From Bacteroidales bacterium (GTDB taxonomy: Bacteria; Bacteroidota; Bacteroidia; Bacteroidales; P3), in the NCBI GenBank assembly GCA_017647785.1, contig JAGCJW010000028.1:1-64000 (forward strand): a stretch of DNA of 64,000 nucleotides. The letters run 5' to 3'. Made by a program: the position numbers and the translations under genes. Of the stretch, positions 55,468 through 64,000 are shown piece after piece. Under the pieces are notes generated by a model that saw only the letters and a list, made by a program, of their open reading frames with translations, did not search any database and was not told the origin of the DNA. How positions within the stretch are numbered: the first letter of the stretch is position 1; every line of letters begins with the position of its first letter.

Positions 55468-55685
55468 TTTAAAACTGTTTTTAAATTATCAAAAAAATCT
55501 TCCTATTCTAGATTAATAATTTTCAAAATTACAAAAAAAATATGAAACTACAATAATAAGTTTTAAATAAAAAAAAACAAAAGGGAAAGTGAGTAACGAA
55601 TTTAACAACTTCAAGATTCAATAGAATAATTCTTCATATCATTTTACTTTTTTCCGTTTTTTCAAATTTATATAAAAAAATATAT

Positions 55686-55693
55686 TATCTTTG
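55686..55693 (+). promoter_or_regulatory. -7 promoter element of the glycan operon
   Basis: TATCTTTG, exact TAnnTTTG, 27 bases before the ATG at 55721. The rest of 55468-55720 is A+T-rich, without a recognised element. Confidence 0.55.
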
Positions 55694-55720
55694 CAAGAGT
55701 GGAATTATAGATAATAAATT

Positions 55721-56839
55721 ATGATTTGGGTTACTTGTTTTGTAGCATCATTTATATTGGTATATTTATTGATGCCTATATTTATCCGATTGATGGAGAA
55801 GTACAAGATTTTGGATTCTTCGGGCGGTAGAAAGATTCATAAAGGTTATACTGCACACATGGGTGGTGTTGTTATTTTTGTTTCATTCGCTGTTGCGTTG
55901 TTTTCTTGTATTTTACAATTAATCAGCGAGATAAATATTTGGCAGTTACTGGCTTTCTTGACTTTATTATCTATTGTGGTGATTCTCGGTGTAAGAGATG
56001 ACATGAATTCTCTTTCTCCTTGGACAAAGTTGTTTTGTGAGATAGCGATAGGTTTTCTTTTCTGTTGTTTAGACATCAGATTGTATAGTTTTTATGGACT
56101 TTTTGGTGTTGGAGAACTTCCTTTGGTGATTTCATATATCTTAACTATCGCATTTATAATAGTGGTTTGTAATGCGTATAACCTTATTGACGGAATTGAC
56201 GGACAGGCTGGTACTCAGGCATTAGCGACATTTATTTTCCTATCTCTTTTGATTTCTTATCAAATTTCACAAAAAGAACTTCTTTCTCATGACACTTTCT
56301 TTGCTAGTTCTACTTTCTGGCTTACTGTTTACATAGCGATAATTGGTAGTATTGGTGGTTTCTTGATATTTAATTGGCAACCTGCGAAGATTTTTATGGG
56401 CGATACAGGTAGTTTATTTATTGGTACTTTAATCGCTATTAGTATTCTTATGGCAATGAACTACAATGGTGAAAACCCTGTGAGATTGTGTGATTTTCAA
56501 ATAAAGTCTAATATATTGGTATTTCCAATGTTCTTTTTCTTACCATTGGCAGATACTTTAAGGGTGTTTGTTGCTAGAATGAGAAGGGGTAAATCTCCTT
56601 TTTCTGCAGACAAAACTCATATTCACCATTTCCTTTTAAGAACTGGTTTTTCTCATCAAAAAACAACTATTACTACTTTTATTACTCAAATAATTATCGC
56701 TATAGTTTCTGTGTTTATTGCATTTTTGATAAGTGATTTATATTATATCATTTATATAATTTTCATGTGGGTGGCGTATGTTTTTGTTCTTCGTTACACA
56801 GTACAAAGAAAAATCTCAAAAATAAAACACGATTTATAA
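55721..56839 (+). CDS. WecA/MraY-family sugar-phosphate transferase
   Basis: A 372-residue membrane enzyme with about ten spans. Seen: HKGYTAHMGGVVIF, the metal-binding VRDDMNSLSPW, NAYNLIDGIDG, FMGDTGSLFIG and the ADKTHIHHFLLR loop, all hallmarks of WecA/TagO-type undecaprenyl-phosphate GlcNAc-1-phosphate transferases rather than MraY. It starts lipid-linked glycan synthesis (surface polysaccharide or O-antigen). The ftsE-like gene follows after 1 base. Confidence 0.9.
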   Translation: MIWVTCFVASFILVYLLMPIFIRLMEKYKILDSSGGRKIHKGYTAHMGGVVIFVSFAVALFSCILQLISEINIWQLLAFLTLLSIVVILGVRDDMNSLSPWTKLFCEIAIGFLFCCLDIRLYSFYGLFGVGELPLVISYILTIAFIIVVCNAYNLIDGIDGQAGTQALATFIFLSLLISYQISQKELLSHDTFFASSTFWLTVYIAIIGSIGGFLIFNWQPAKIFMGDTGSLFIGTLIAISILMAMNYNGENPVRLCDFQIKSNILVFPMFFFLPLADTLRVFVARMRRGKSPFSADKTHIHHFLLRTGFSHQKTTITTFITQIIIAIVSVFIAFLISDLYYIIYIIFMWVAYVFVLRYTVQRKISKIKHDL

Positions 56840-56840
56840 G

Positions 56841-57512
56841 ATGGAAAATACTGAATCTGTAATAAAATATAGTGGAGTTAATATCTCTTTGGAAAAAACT
56901 ATATTGTCAAATATTAATCTTGATTTAAAGAAAGGGGAATTTGTTTACTTAATTGGCAAAACAGGCAGTGGTAAATCTTCTCTTTTAAGAAGTATTTATG
57001 CTGATATCACTATTGAAACAGGTTCCGCTTGTGTTTGTGGGTTTACTCTTAATGGTTTAAAAAAATCGAAAATTCCTTTATTGAGAAGAAAACTTGGTAT
57101 TGTTTTTCAAGATTTTCAATTGTTAAAGGATAGAACGGTTTATGATAACCTAGCATTTGTGTTGAAAGCGACTGGATGGAAAGACAAGAAAGCGATTAAA
57201 GAAAGAATACTTCAAGCACTTGACGATGTTGGTTTGTTAATGAAAGCATATGAACAAGCATGTGATTTGAGTGAGGGTGAGATGCAAAGAGTTTCTATCG
57301 CCAGAGCAATTGTTAATCAACCTGAATTGATTTTAGCAGATGAACCTACAGGAAACTTAGACCCAATTACAAGTGAAGAGATTGTACAACTTCTGATGAA
57401 AATCAATCAAAAACATGGTACAACTGTCTTAATGGCAACTCATGATTATATTGTGTTAGATAAATTCCGTGCAAAAATATTGGCATGTGAAGATGGCACA
57501 ATAAAATCTTAA
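56841..57512 (+). CDS. ftsE: FtsE-like ABC transporter ATPase
   Basis: A 223-residue ABC ATPase. Seen: Walker A GKTGSGKSS, Q-loop FQDFQLL, signature LSEGEMQRV, Walker B LILADEPTGNLD and H-loop ATHD. FtsE works with FtsX at the division septum to activate cell-wall hydrolases; no ftsX gene is adjacent, so the partner is elsewhere. LolD-type membership is an alternative, but the LSEGEMQRVSIARA and short size favour FtsE. It is embedded among glycan genes. Confidence 0.8.
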   Translation: MENTESVIKYSGVNISLEKTILSNINLDLKKGEFVYLIGKTGSGKSSLLRSIYADITIETGSACVCGFTLNGLKKSKIPLLRRKLGIVFQDFQLLKDRTVYDNLAFVLKATGWKDKKAIKERILQALDDVGLLMKAYEQACDLSEGEMQRVSIARAIVNQPELILADEPTGNLDPITSEEIVQLLMKINQKHGTTVLMATHDYIVLDKFRAKILACEDGTIKS

Positions 57513-57534
57513 GGTATTGTATCATTTTTTTACA

Positions 57535-58632
57535 ATGAAACGTATTTGTGTAAGTGTAAGCAATGATTTACTTTGTGACAACAGAGTAGATAAAACTTGT
57601 AATAGTCTTACAAAATGTGGTTTATCGGTTAAATTAATCGGAAGAAAATTTAAGGATAGCCCAAGTTTAACCTCTCGTCCTTACCAATGTAAAAGGTTGG
57701 GTGTTTGTTTCAAAAACAATATTGTCTATTACGCAGAACTGAATATTCGTTTGTTCTTTTACCTTCTTTTTTCTAAACAAGATTTTCTTTGGGCAAATGA
57801 TTTAGATACCTTACTTCCAAATTATTTAGTGGCAAAAATAAAACATAAACCTTTGATTTTTGATTCTCATGAACACTTCACAGAAGTTCCTGAATTGAAA
57901 AACAATCCATTCGCGAAAAAGGTTTGGAAATCTATTGAAAAACATTGTATAAAAGGTTGTGATGCTGTATTTACTGTTTGTAATCCTATCAAAGATTATT
58001 TTAAAAAAGAGTACTCTGTAGAGTGTGAGATTTTGAGAAATATTCCTTCTAAAACTTATATCAACGAAGATATAACAACGTCTGCAAATAAGGATAACAT
58101 ATTAGTTTGGCAGGGTGCAGTAAATGTAGAAAGAGGTTTGGAGGAATTGTGTGAAGCAATGTTGTATATCGATGCGCAACTGATAATAATGGGTGATGGT
58201 GACATTAAAGGTGTTTTGGCAAAAAGGGTGAAAGAATTAAATATTGAGAATAAAGTAAAGTTTCTTGGGAGATTACCTTTTAAGGAAATGATTAAGAATA
58301 CTAAACTTTCAAAATTAGCAATATCAATTGATAAACCTACAAATGGAAATTACTCAATCAGTCTTCCAAATAAGATATTTGAATATATTTCTTGTTCAAT
58401 ACCTGTTTTAGTTTCTCCTTTACAGGAAATAAAACATATAGTTGATAATTATCATACAGGTATTTACATAAAATCTTACGAACCTAAAGAATTAGCAAAA
58501 CAGATAAACGAAATATTATCGGATAATCAAACTCTTGATTTAATTTCTGATAATTGTAGAAAAGCAGCAAAAGAACTATCTTGGGAAAACGAAGAAAAAA
58601 AACTATTCAATACAATAAAAAATATAATATAG
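57535..58632 (+). CDS. Glycosyltransferase, GT4-like
   Basis: About 365 residues. Seen: MKRICVSVSNDLLCDNRVDK at the start, a donor-side Rossmann half with VWQGAVNVERGLEELCEAM and IIMGDG, and the GT-B closing motif with SLPNKIFEYISCSIPVLVS including the glutamate of the EX7E-type region. Probably transfers a sugar to a lipid-linked glycan started by the WecA-like enzyme. ATG at 57535 chosen; the frame opens with a TTG six codons earlier. Confidence 0.8.
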   Translation: MKRICVSVSNDLLCDNRVDKTCNSLTKCGLSVKLIGRKFKDSPSLTSRPYQCKRLGVCFKNNIVYYAELNIRLFFYLLFSKQDFLWANDLDTLLPNYLVAKIKHKPLIFDSHEHFTEVPELKNNPFAKKVWKSIEKHCIKGCDAVFTVCNPIKDYFKKEYSVECEILRNIPSKTYINEDITTSANKDNILVWQGAVNVERGLEELCEAMLYIDAQLIIMGDGDIKGVLAKRVKELNIENKVKFLGRLPFKEMIKNTKLSKLAISIDKPTNGNYSISLPNKIFEYISCSIPVLVSPLQEIKHIVDNYHTGIYIKSYEPKELAKQINEILSDNQTLDLISDNCRKAAKELSWENEEKKLFNTIKNII

Positions 58633-58641
58633 TAATTAATA

Positions 58642-59508
58642 ATGTTATCTATTCTTATTCCAATATATCAAGAAAATTGTGTTAAACTGATTCACGATTT
58701 AGTAGAACAAGCAAATAAATTGACTTGTGATTATGAAATATTGGTGTTTGACGATTGTTCTCCTCTAATTCCTCAAGAGAATAAAGTTCTTTCTCAAATT
58801 CCAAAGGTAGAATACAAAGAACTTGAAGAAAATTTAGGACGTTCAAAAATTAGAAATTATTTGTCTGATTGTGCGAATGGTGATATTTTGTTGTTTTTGG
58901 ATGGAGATAGTGGAATAGTTAGAGATGATTTTTTAAAAAAGTATTTAAGAGAAATAGAAAAATACGACATAGTAAGAGGTGGTACGGTTTATTGTTCTAA
59001 AGACAAAATGCCAAAAGGCTGTGATTTACATTGGAAATATGGAACAAAGGTTGAGTCGAACAAAGGATTGAAAAACAAAGATATGTTTACTACAAACAAC
59101 TTTTGTATTCGCAAATCCGTGTTTTCAAAAGTGTGTTTTAGAGAAGACATAAAGGGCTATGGACACGAAGACACTTTGTTTAAATTTGATTTAGAGGCAC
59201 ATTCATTTTCTTTTTGCAATATAGACAATCCTGTTGAGCATTTGGGGCTAAAAACTTTTGAGCAGTTTATTAAATCAACTGAATCTGCGGTTGTAAACCT
59301 TAAGAAATTAAATCAAAGAAACAAAAATTTAATTCAAAGAATAAAATTAGTAAAAGCCTATAATAAATTATCGAAACTTGGTTTGGAGAAATTATATTCA
59401 AGATTTTTTTTGATGACAAGAAAGATGATGTTAAACCTTCTTGCCACCAAAAACCCAAGTCTTTTTATTTTGAATTTATATAAACTAGGTGTTTATACGA
59501 TTTCTTAA
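58642..59508 (+). CDS. Glycosyltransferase family 2
   Basis: A 288-residue GT-A enzyme. Seen: LSILIPIYQENCVKL, VFDDCSPL, ENLGRSKIRNYL, the DxD-type LDGDSGI, and FREDIKGYGHEDTLF (acceptor-side ED). The GYGHEDT motif is shared with GalNAc/hexosyl transferases. Near its end, KLNQRNKNLIQRIK is encoded by the AAATCAAAGAA repeat unit. It ends 4 bases inside the convergent rlmB gene. Confidence 0.85.
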   Translation: MLSILIPIYQENCVKLIHDLVEQANKLTCDYEILVFDDCSPLIPQENKVLSQIPKVEYKELEENLGRSKIRNYLSDCANGDILLFLDGDSGIVRDDFLKKYLREIEKYDIVRGGTVYCSKDKMPKGCDLHWKYGTKVESNKGLKNKDMFTTNNFCIRKSVFSKVCFREDIKGYGHEDTLFKFDLEAHSFSFCNIDNPVEHLGLKTFEQFIKSTESAVVNLKKLNQRNKNLIQRIKLVKAYNKLSKLGLEKLYSRFFLMTRKMMLNLLATKNPSLFILNLYKLGVYTIS

Positions 59509-60254
59509 ATTTTCAAACGTTGCCTTACTACCTCAAATAATAAAACAGAAGCAGCAGCAGATACATTAAGACTTTCTATATCTCCTTTCATTGGTATTTT
59601 TATCAACTCATCAGACATTTTCAACATCGTAGAACTTACTCCATGTTCTTCATTACCCATTACAAGCATTAATGCTTCATCAGCATTTATTTGAGTATAT
59701 AATGTACTTGCCTTTTCACTTGCTGAATATATTTTGATATCGTGTGCTTTTATGGTATTGATAAAAGTTTTCGGATTATTCACTTTACAAACAGGTAATC
59801 TTAATAAAGCTCCTGCTGAAGTTTTTATCGCATCTTGATTTATTGGAGCAGAACCTTGTTGTGGTAATATTAAAGCATCGGCTCCAGCACATTCTGCACT
59901 TCTTGCTATTGCTCCAAGGTTTCTCACGTCTGTTACGTTATCTAAATATACAAGGAATGGTTTAGTTTCTTTACCTTCAACATAAACTAACAAGTCATCT
60001 AATTCCCAATATTCAATTTGAGAAAGTTGAGCAACTACTCCTTGATGATTTTGTTTTCTTGATAAGTAATCTAATTTTTCAAGTGGAACATATTGTTGTT
60101 GAATTTGTTTTCCACTTTGTTTGATTAAAGCTTTTAATTCTGAAAACAACTTTCCTTGTAAATTACTTTGAAAGTAGACTTTGTCTATTGTTTTTCCTGC
60201 TTTTATTGCCTCCATTATAGGACGTAGTCCATATATTATTTGATTTTTTTCCAT
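59505..60254 (-). CDS. rlmB: 23S rRNA (guanosine-2'-O) methyltransferase RlmB-type
   Basis: A 249-residue SPOUT methyltransferase. Seen: N-terminal substrate-binding domain (IIYGLRPIMEAI), NVTDVRNLGAIARSAECAGA, MGNEEHGVSSTML and IPMKGDIESLNVSAAASVLLFE, the three trefoil-knot motifs of the TrmH/RlmB group. The expected product is 2'-O-methyl-G2251 (E. coli numbering); other TrmH-family targets are possible. It follows lolD by 4 bases. Confidence 0.92.
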   Translation of the reverse strand: MEKNQIIYGLRPIMEAIKAGKTIDKVYFQSNLQGKLFSELKALIKQSGKQIQQQYVPLEKLDYLSRKQNHQGVVAQLSQIEYWELDDLLVYVEGKETKPFLVYLDNVTDVRNLGAIARSAECAGADALILPQQGSAPINQDAIKTSAGALLRLPVCKVNNPKTFINTIKAHDIKIYSASEKASTLYTQINADEALMLVMGNEEHGVSSTMLKMSDELIKIPMKGDIESLNVSAAASVLLFEVVRQRLKI

Positions 60255-60258
60255 ATAA

Positions 60259-60909
60259 TTAAATTATTTTACCGTCTTGCATTATTAATCTTCTATCTGA
60301 CATTGTTGCCAAGTCTTGATTGTGGGTTACTATCAAGAATGTTTGTTTGTAGGTTTCTCTTAATTGAAAGAACAACTCATGTAATTGTTTTGCATTGTTT
60401 GTATCAAGATTTCCCGAAGGTTCATCTGCCAAAATAATTGACGGACGATTGATTAAGGCCCTTGCTATTGCGACTCTTTGTTGTTCTCCACCTGATAGTT
60501 CTGAAGGTTTATGTTCTGCCCTATCGTAAATTTTCAAAATATCTAAAAGTTCTTTTGCTTTCTCTATAGCTTCTGATTTTTTTTCTTTTGCTATCAATGC
60601 TGGCATTATAATATTTTCTAATGCTGTGAACTCATTTAAAAGGTAGTGAAATTGATAAACAAATCCGATTTCTTTATTACGAAATTCTGATAATTGTTTC
60701 TCGTTTAAAGAAGTAATATCTCTATTATTTATTTCTACTATTCCATTATCTGCCCTATCCAATGTACCTATTATGTTCAAAAGAGTAGTTTTCCCAGCAC
60801 CTGAAGCACCTAACAACGTAACTATTTCTTGTGGTGCGATATTGAGTTCCACATCTTTTAAAACGTGTAAAGCACCATAATACTTATTTAATTGATTTAT
60901 TTTTATCAT
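60259..60909 (-). CDS. lolD: LolD-type ABC transporter ATPase
   Basis: A 216-residue ATPase of the lipoprotein-release/MacB-like type. Seen: Walker A GASGAGKTT, Q-loop VYQFHYLLNEFTALEN, signature ELSGGEQQRVAIARAL, Walker B ILADEPSGNLD and H-loop VTHN. LolD with LolC/E frees lipoproteins from the inner membrane; the partners are not adjacent. It follows the patatin gene by 2 bases. Confidence 0.88.
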   Translation of the reverse strand: MIKINQLNKYYGALHVLKDVELNIAPQEIVTLLGASGAGKTTLLNIIGTLDRADNGIVEINNRDITSLNEKQLSEFRNKEIGFVYQFHYLLNEFTALENIIMPALIAKEKKSEAIEKAKELLDILKIYDRAEHKPSELSGGEQQRVAIARALINRPSIILADEPSGNLDTNNAKQLHELFFQLRETYKQTFLIVTHNQDLATMSDRRLIMQDGKII

Positions 60910-60911
60910 TT

Positions 60912-63242
60912 CTATTTATCTATATTTTTATTATTGAACATAACAAATCCAAAACCTAAAGAAACTCCCCAAGGATTTTGTCCATTATCTCGTTGATGAT
61001 AAGAGAATGTAAGATTAAATGGTCCAAAAGGAGTTCTCGCAACAAAGGAAGTATTTGCTATAAAATACAGTTTTTTAAATGGTTCTCCATAAAAAGGGTT
61101 ATCATTCCCAATTCTTTCTATTTGTCTATAAGGAAGGAACAAATAAGTTCCTACTCTTGCAGAAAGATTTATTCCAAACATATTATCAATGAAAAATATG
61201 TTCTCTACCCCTAGTGCCGCATACTGATTAGCTCTGTATTCTGGCATATAATTAGTAAAAGTTTCAATTGTTGGAGTATAACTTCCTGCATTTAACAAAC
61301 TAGATTTATACGTTGAGAACAAATCTTGAAAAGAATAAAACACATCTCCTCTTAATCCTAAAGTATAATAAGAATTCATTTGAACATGCATTCTATTCCT
61401 TGCTATTATTTGTACCCAATTATGTGTTTTAAAATTATTATTATCATGTTCCGAAGTATTTCCTGGATAGAAGCGTTCTTTACCATTAACATATTGAATA
61501 CTGATTTTTTGATAAAAACCCTTCGTAGGATATTGCCAAGCATCTAAACTATTGTATTCACGAGTAAGAGATATTGCAAAATTTTGAAATTTAGTTTTGT
61601 CGTTTGTATCTGTTGTTGTTATGTAATCTCTATTAAAATATTTATCTTCCACATTTCCTAAACCAGCTTTCAAATATATTACGTCTTTAATTGAAATAGG
61701 CATTCCAATAGAGGCTTGAATATTTGATTCCGATTGTTCCATATAATTGATTGGAGAGTAAGACAAAAATCCTTTTCTCAATCTATAAAAATTCCAATTA
61801 TTTATATTAGACTCCACCTCTACATAAAATGGTATTTGGGTTGAGCAATCCATTTTAGCTAGGAAAGAAATAGAGTTATAATATCGTCCAAGATAAGTAT
61901 TGAATTTTAAGTAATACGCATTTGTATTAAGGAAGTTATAACTTGCCGCAGCGTAAATAAAACTAGTAGGTGAAGTAGAAAGATGCCCTCCAAGCTCCAT
62001 ATTCAAAAAACGCTTGGTTTTGACATTAAGATTCAAAATATAAGCATCAAAAAAATCATTATAAAATAAACTTGGTTGAATATCTTTTATATTGATATCA
62101 TCATACAAGGCAATGTAGTTTCGTTTCAAAGTTTTAGTAGTCAGATTAGAATTATCAAGTTGTTGCAAAATAGCATTGGACACATATTTCTTCTTAGCAC
62201 CATCAACACCTTGTATACTGATTGTTTTAATTTTCAAATTAGGTTTTCTATTATTAAAATCCTTTCTTCGTTCAGATAGTTCCAATGCACTGATACTATC
62301 TTTCAAGAATGTTTTTATTTCTTTTATTTTCGCTTCTCCTGCCTCATAACCAAGTCTTTCACATTCCTTCATTTTATCAAAATCCATAATACTTATTCCT
62401 GTCAAATTAGGTTCTATTAAAACAGAATTTTGACAATCTATTTGGTAATCTGAATCCTGAGTAAGCATATTTTCTAAATAGGAACGAATATCCCCTTCTT
62501 CAGGTGGTGCAAAATTTCCTGCAACCTTGACTCCTATTATAACATCTGGATTAAAGATTTCTTGCATCTGTTTTGCAGGAAAGTTATTATACATTCCACC
62601 ATCAAACATTATTTTCCCATCAAGCTTAATCGGTTCAAACATGAAAGGAAAACTCATTGAGGCTCTTATCGCCAATCCCAAATCTCCACTCCTTCTTATA
62701 CTAGCTTTTGATTCTTCTATATCTGCAGTCACACAAAAATAGGGTATCATTAAGCTATCAAAATTTCCTTCTGCAACTTTAGTTGCTCCAGAAAAGATTT
62801 CCATAAACGCATAATCCATTTGCACCGGATCAACAACACTTGTAGGTATTTGAAATTTCAAATTTTCATCAACATCAAAAGAAAAACTTGCCACTTTAGC
62901 AGAAGGCCTACTTTTTTTGTAAAAGTAAGTATATTCATCTTCTATCTTGCCACTAACCCAATACTGAAATTCTTCAGAATAAAAAAGATTTGAAATTTCC
63001 TCCAAGCTATAGCCCGAAGCATAAAGCCCTCCCACTATAGCTCCCATTGAAGTCCCACAAATATAGTCAATAGGGATATTTGCCTCTTCAAGTGCGCGCA
63101 ATACACCAAGGTGAGCTAATCCTCTAGCTCCACCTCCACCAAGAACAACTCCAACGGTTTGACGTCTTTCCTCCTGCCCTGAAACAAAATTACAGAGCAG
63201 AAGAAAACACATCATTAAAATTAACAGTCTTTTAAACATCAA
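60912..63242 (-). CDS. Patatin-like phospholipase with Omp85-type barrel
   Basis: A 776-residue exported protein of the PlpD-like plan. Seen: signal peptide (LLLCNFVSGQ), patatin domain (about 28-320) with oxyanion GGGGARG, nucleophile S65 in GTSMG and catalytic D214 in DGGMYNN; one POTRA-like domain (about 335-400: KIKTISIQGVDGAKKKYVS); then an outer-membrane barrel to the end (FGFVMFNN). Type Vd-like autotransporter or outer-membrane-anchored lipase. Substrate is unknown. Start at the first ATG; a second ATG follows immediately. Confidence 0.88.
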   Translation of the reverse strand: MMFKRLLILMMCFLLLCNFVSGQEERRQTVGVVLGGGGARGLAHLGVLRALEEANIPIDYICGTSMGAIVGGLYASGYSLEEISNLFYSEEFQYWVSGKIEDEYTYFYKKSRPSAKVASFSFDVDENLKFQIPTSVVDPVQMDYAFMEIFSGATKVAEGNFDSLMIPYFCVTADIEESKASIRRSGDLGLAIRASMSFPFMFEPIKLDGKIMFDGGMYNNFPAKQMQEIFNPDVIIGVKVAGNFAPPEEGDIRSYLENMLTQDSDYQIDCQNSVLIEPNLTGISIMDFDKMKECERLGYEAGEAKIKEIKTFLKDSISALELSERRKDFNNRKPNLKIKTISIQGVDGAKKKYVSNAILQQLDNSNLTTKTLKRNYIALYDDINIKDIQPSLFYNDFFDAYILNLNVKTKRFLNMELGGHLSTSPTSFIYAAASYNFLNTNAYYLKFNTYLGRYYNSISFLAKMDCSTQIPFYVEVESNINNWNFYRLRKGFLSYSPINYMEQSESNIQASIGMPISIKDVIYLKAGLGNVEDKYFNRDYITTTDTNDKTKFQNFAISLTREYNSLDAWQYPTKGFYQKISIQYVNGKERFYPGNTSEHDNNNFKTHNWVQIIARNRMHVQMNSYYTLGLRGDVFYSFQDLFSTYKSSLLNAGSYTPTIETFTNYMPEYRANQYAALGVENIFFIDNMFGINLSARVGTYLFLPYRQIERIGNDNPFYGEPFKKLYFIANTSFVARTPFGPFNLTFSYHQRDNGQNPWGVSLGFGFVMFNNKNIDK

Positions 63243-63248
63243 ACAAAA

Positions 63249-64000
63249 TTATTTGATTTTGTCCATAGCCTGTTTTAAATCATTTATAATATCTTCAACA
63301 TTTTCTATACCAACAGAGAATCTAACTAAGCCATCAGTAATTCCTGCTGATTCTCTTGCTTCTTTTGGAACTTTTGAGTGTGTCATTGAAGCTGGGTGTT
63401 GGATAAGTGTTTCTACTCCTCCTAAACTAACTGCCAATATTGCCATTTTCACATTATCCATCAATGTACGTCCTGCTTCCAATCCACCATTTAAAGAGAA
63501 AGAAATCATAGTACCAGGTCCCTTCATTTGTTTCTTTGCTAAATCATATTGAGGGTGTGTTTCCAATCCTGGATACTTAACCCACTCAACCTGTGGACAA
63601 GTAGAAAGGAATGCTGCTACTTTTTGAGCATTTTCTTGCGCTCTATCAACTCTGATACCTAAAGTTTTCAAACCACGAATTACTAAATAAGCTTGGTGTG
63701 GGTCCATATTACCTCCAAAATTCACCATAGCATTTCTCAACTTAGCATAAACCTCTGGTTCTTTTGCTGCAACAACTCCACCAACTATGTCTGCATGACC
63801 ATTGATAAACTTTGTAATAGAGTGTAATACCACATCTGCTCCTAAATCTATAGGGTTAGAAAGGTAAGGTGAACAGAAAGTGTTATCAACTACAAGTAAT
63901 GCTCCTGCTTTGTGTGCTATTTCTGCACAAGCTTCTATATCACTTATCTCCATTGTTGGATTTGCTGGAGTTTCTACATAAAGCATTTTTGTATTTGGAC
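63249..64000 (-). CDS. Cys/Met metabolism PLP enzyme, C-terminal part (cut by window end)
   Basis: The 3' part of a gene whose start lies beyond 64000. The readable frame runs from GPNTKMLYVETPANPTM through the PLP-lysine motif HSITKFINGHADIVGG to LKQAMDKIK. This is the cystathionine gamma-synthase / methionine gamma-lyase family. Also seen: GGVETLIQHPASMTHS and GLVRFSVGIENVEDI. Whether it makes cystathionine or breaks methionine cannot be told without the N-terminal half. The patatin gene starts 6 bases after its stop. Confidence 0.9.
   Translation of the reverse strand, partial: PNTKMLYVETPANPTMEISDIEACAEIAHKAGALLVVDNTFCSPYLSNPIDLGADVVLHSITKFINGHADIVGGVVAAKEPEVYAKLRNAMVNFGGNMDPHQAYLVIRGLKTLGIRVDRAQENAQKVAAFLSTCPQVEWVKYPGLETHPQYDLAKKQMKGPGTMISFSLNGGLEAGRTLMDNVKMAILAVSLGGVETLIQHPASMTHSKVPKEARESAGITDGLVRFSVGIENVEDIINDLKQAMDKIK

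Noticed and set aside
1..64000. tRNA or rRNA genes
   Set aside because: No cloverleaf with a GTTCRANNC T-arm and no rRNA core sequence was noticed in the gaps; a covariance-model scan would settle it.

Overview
The window looks like a chromosome segment of a low-G+C member of the Bacteroidetes, most likely Bacteroidales. Signs are a type IX secretion sorting tail (35320-36255), Bacteroidetes-only families (DUF3078, DUF5106/TlpA-like thioredoxins, BatA-type protein, OmpA/PD40 protein), several exact TAnnTTTG promoter -7 elements, and very A+T-rich core genes. No rRNA, tRNA, CRISPR array or transposase was recognised.

Region 1 (1 to about 13.65 kb) is an accessory island, visibly less A+T-rich than the rest (26/60 G+C at 1621-1680 against 16/60 at 16741-16800). 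On the + strand it carries a tight five-gene defence operon (291-6089): an AbiLi/RloA-like ATPase, an RloB/AbiLii Toprim protein, a CD-NTase ending in glycine, a Cap2 E2-E1 protein, and a Cap3-like JAB protease fused to a PD-(D/E)XK nuclease-like domain. This reads as a type II CBASS joined to an AbiL-type pair, with no separate CBASS effector. On the - strand follow an outer-membrane beta-barrel gene broken by one in-frame TAA, a TPR lipoprotein with a C-terminal helix-turn-helix-like region, a winged-helix protein, a tyrosine recombinase and a triple-HTH protein. The recombinase module abuts the 3' end of mnmE, a known integration hot spot in other bacteria.

Region 2 (13.65-26.8 kb) is core: mnmE, uvrB, dusB, an orphan OmpR-type regulator, signal peptidase I, an S41 protease, DUF3078 protein, BatA-like protein, peptidase E and a Sua5/YrdC protein. 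Region 3 (26.8-40.8 kb) has a small lipoprotein, an unusual repeat-rich intergenic region, kdsA, a small protein with a clamp-motif-like tail, two thioredoxin-fold exported proteins, a ClpB-like ATPase without its N-domain, glmM, a T9SS cargo protein, a GT2 enzyme, metG, and a membrane protein/NERD pair.

Region 4 (40.8-64 kb) has a - strand run (DPP IV-like peptidase, ribE, hflX, mscS, flippase-like protein), a - strand envelope operon headed by guaA, a + strand glycan operon (WecA-like, FtsE-like, two glycosyltransferases), then rlmB, lolD, a patatin-Omp85 protein and the cut end of a Cys/Met PLP enzyme. Many intergenic gaps carry a dispersed AAAACAAAGAA-like motif, which also appears inside the uvrB linker.
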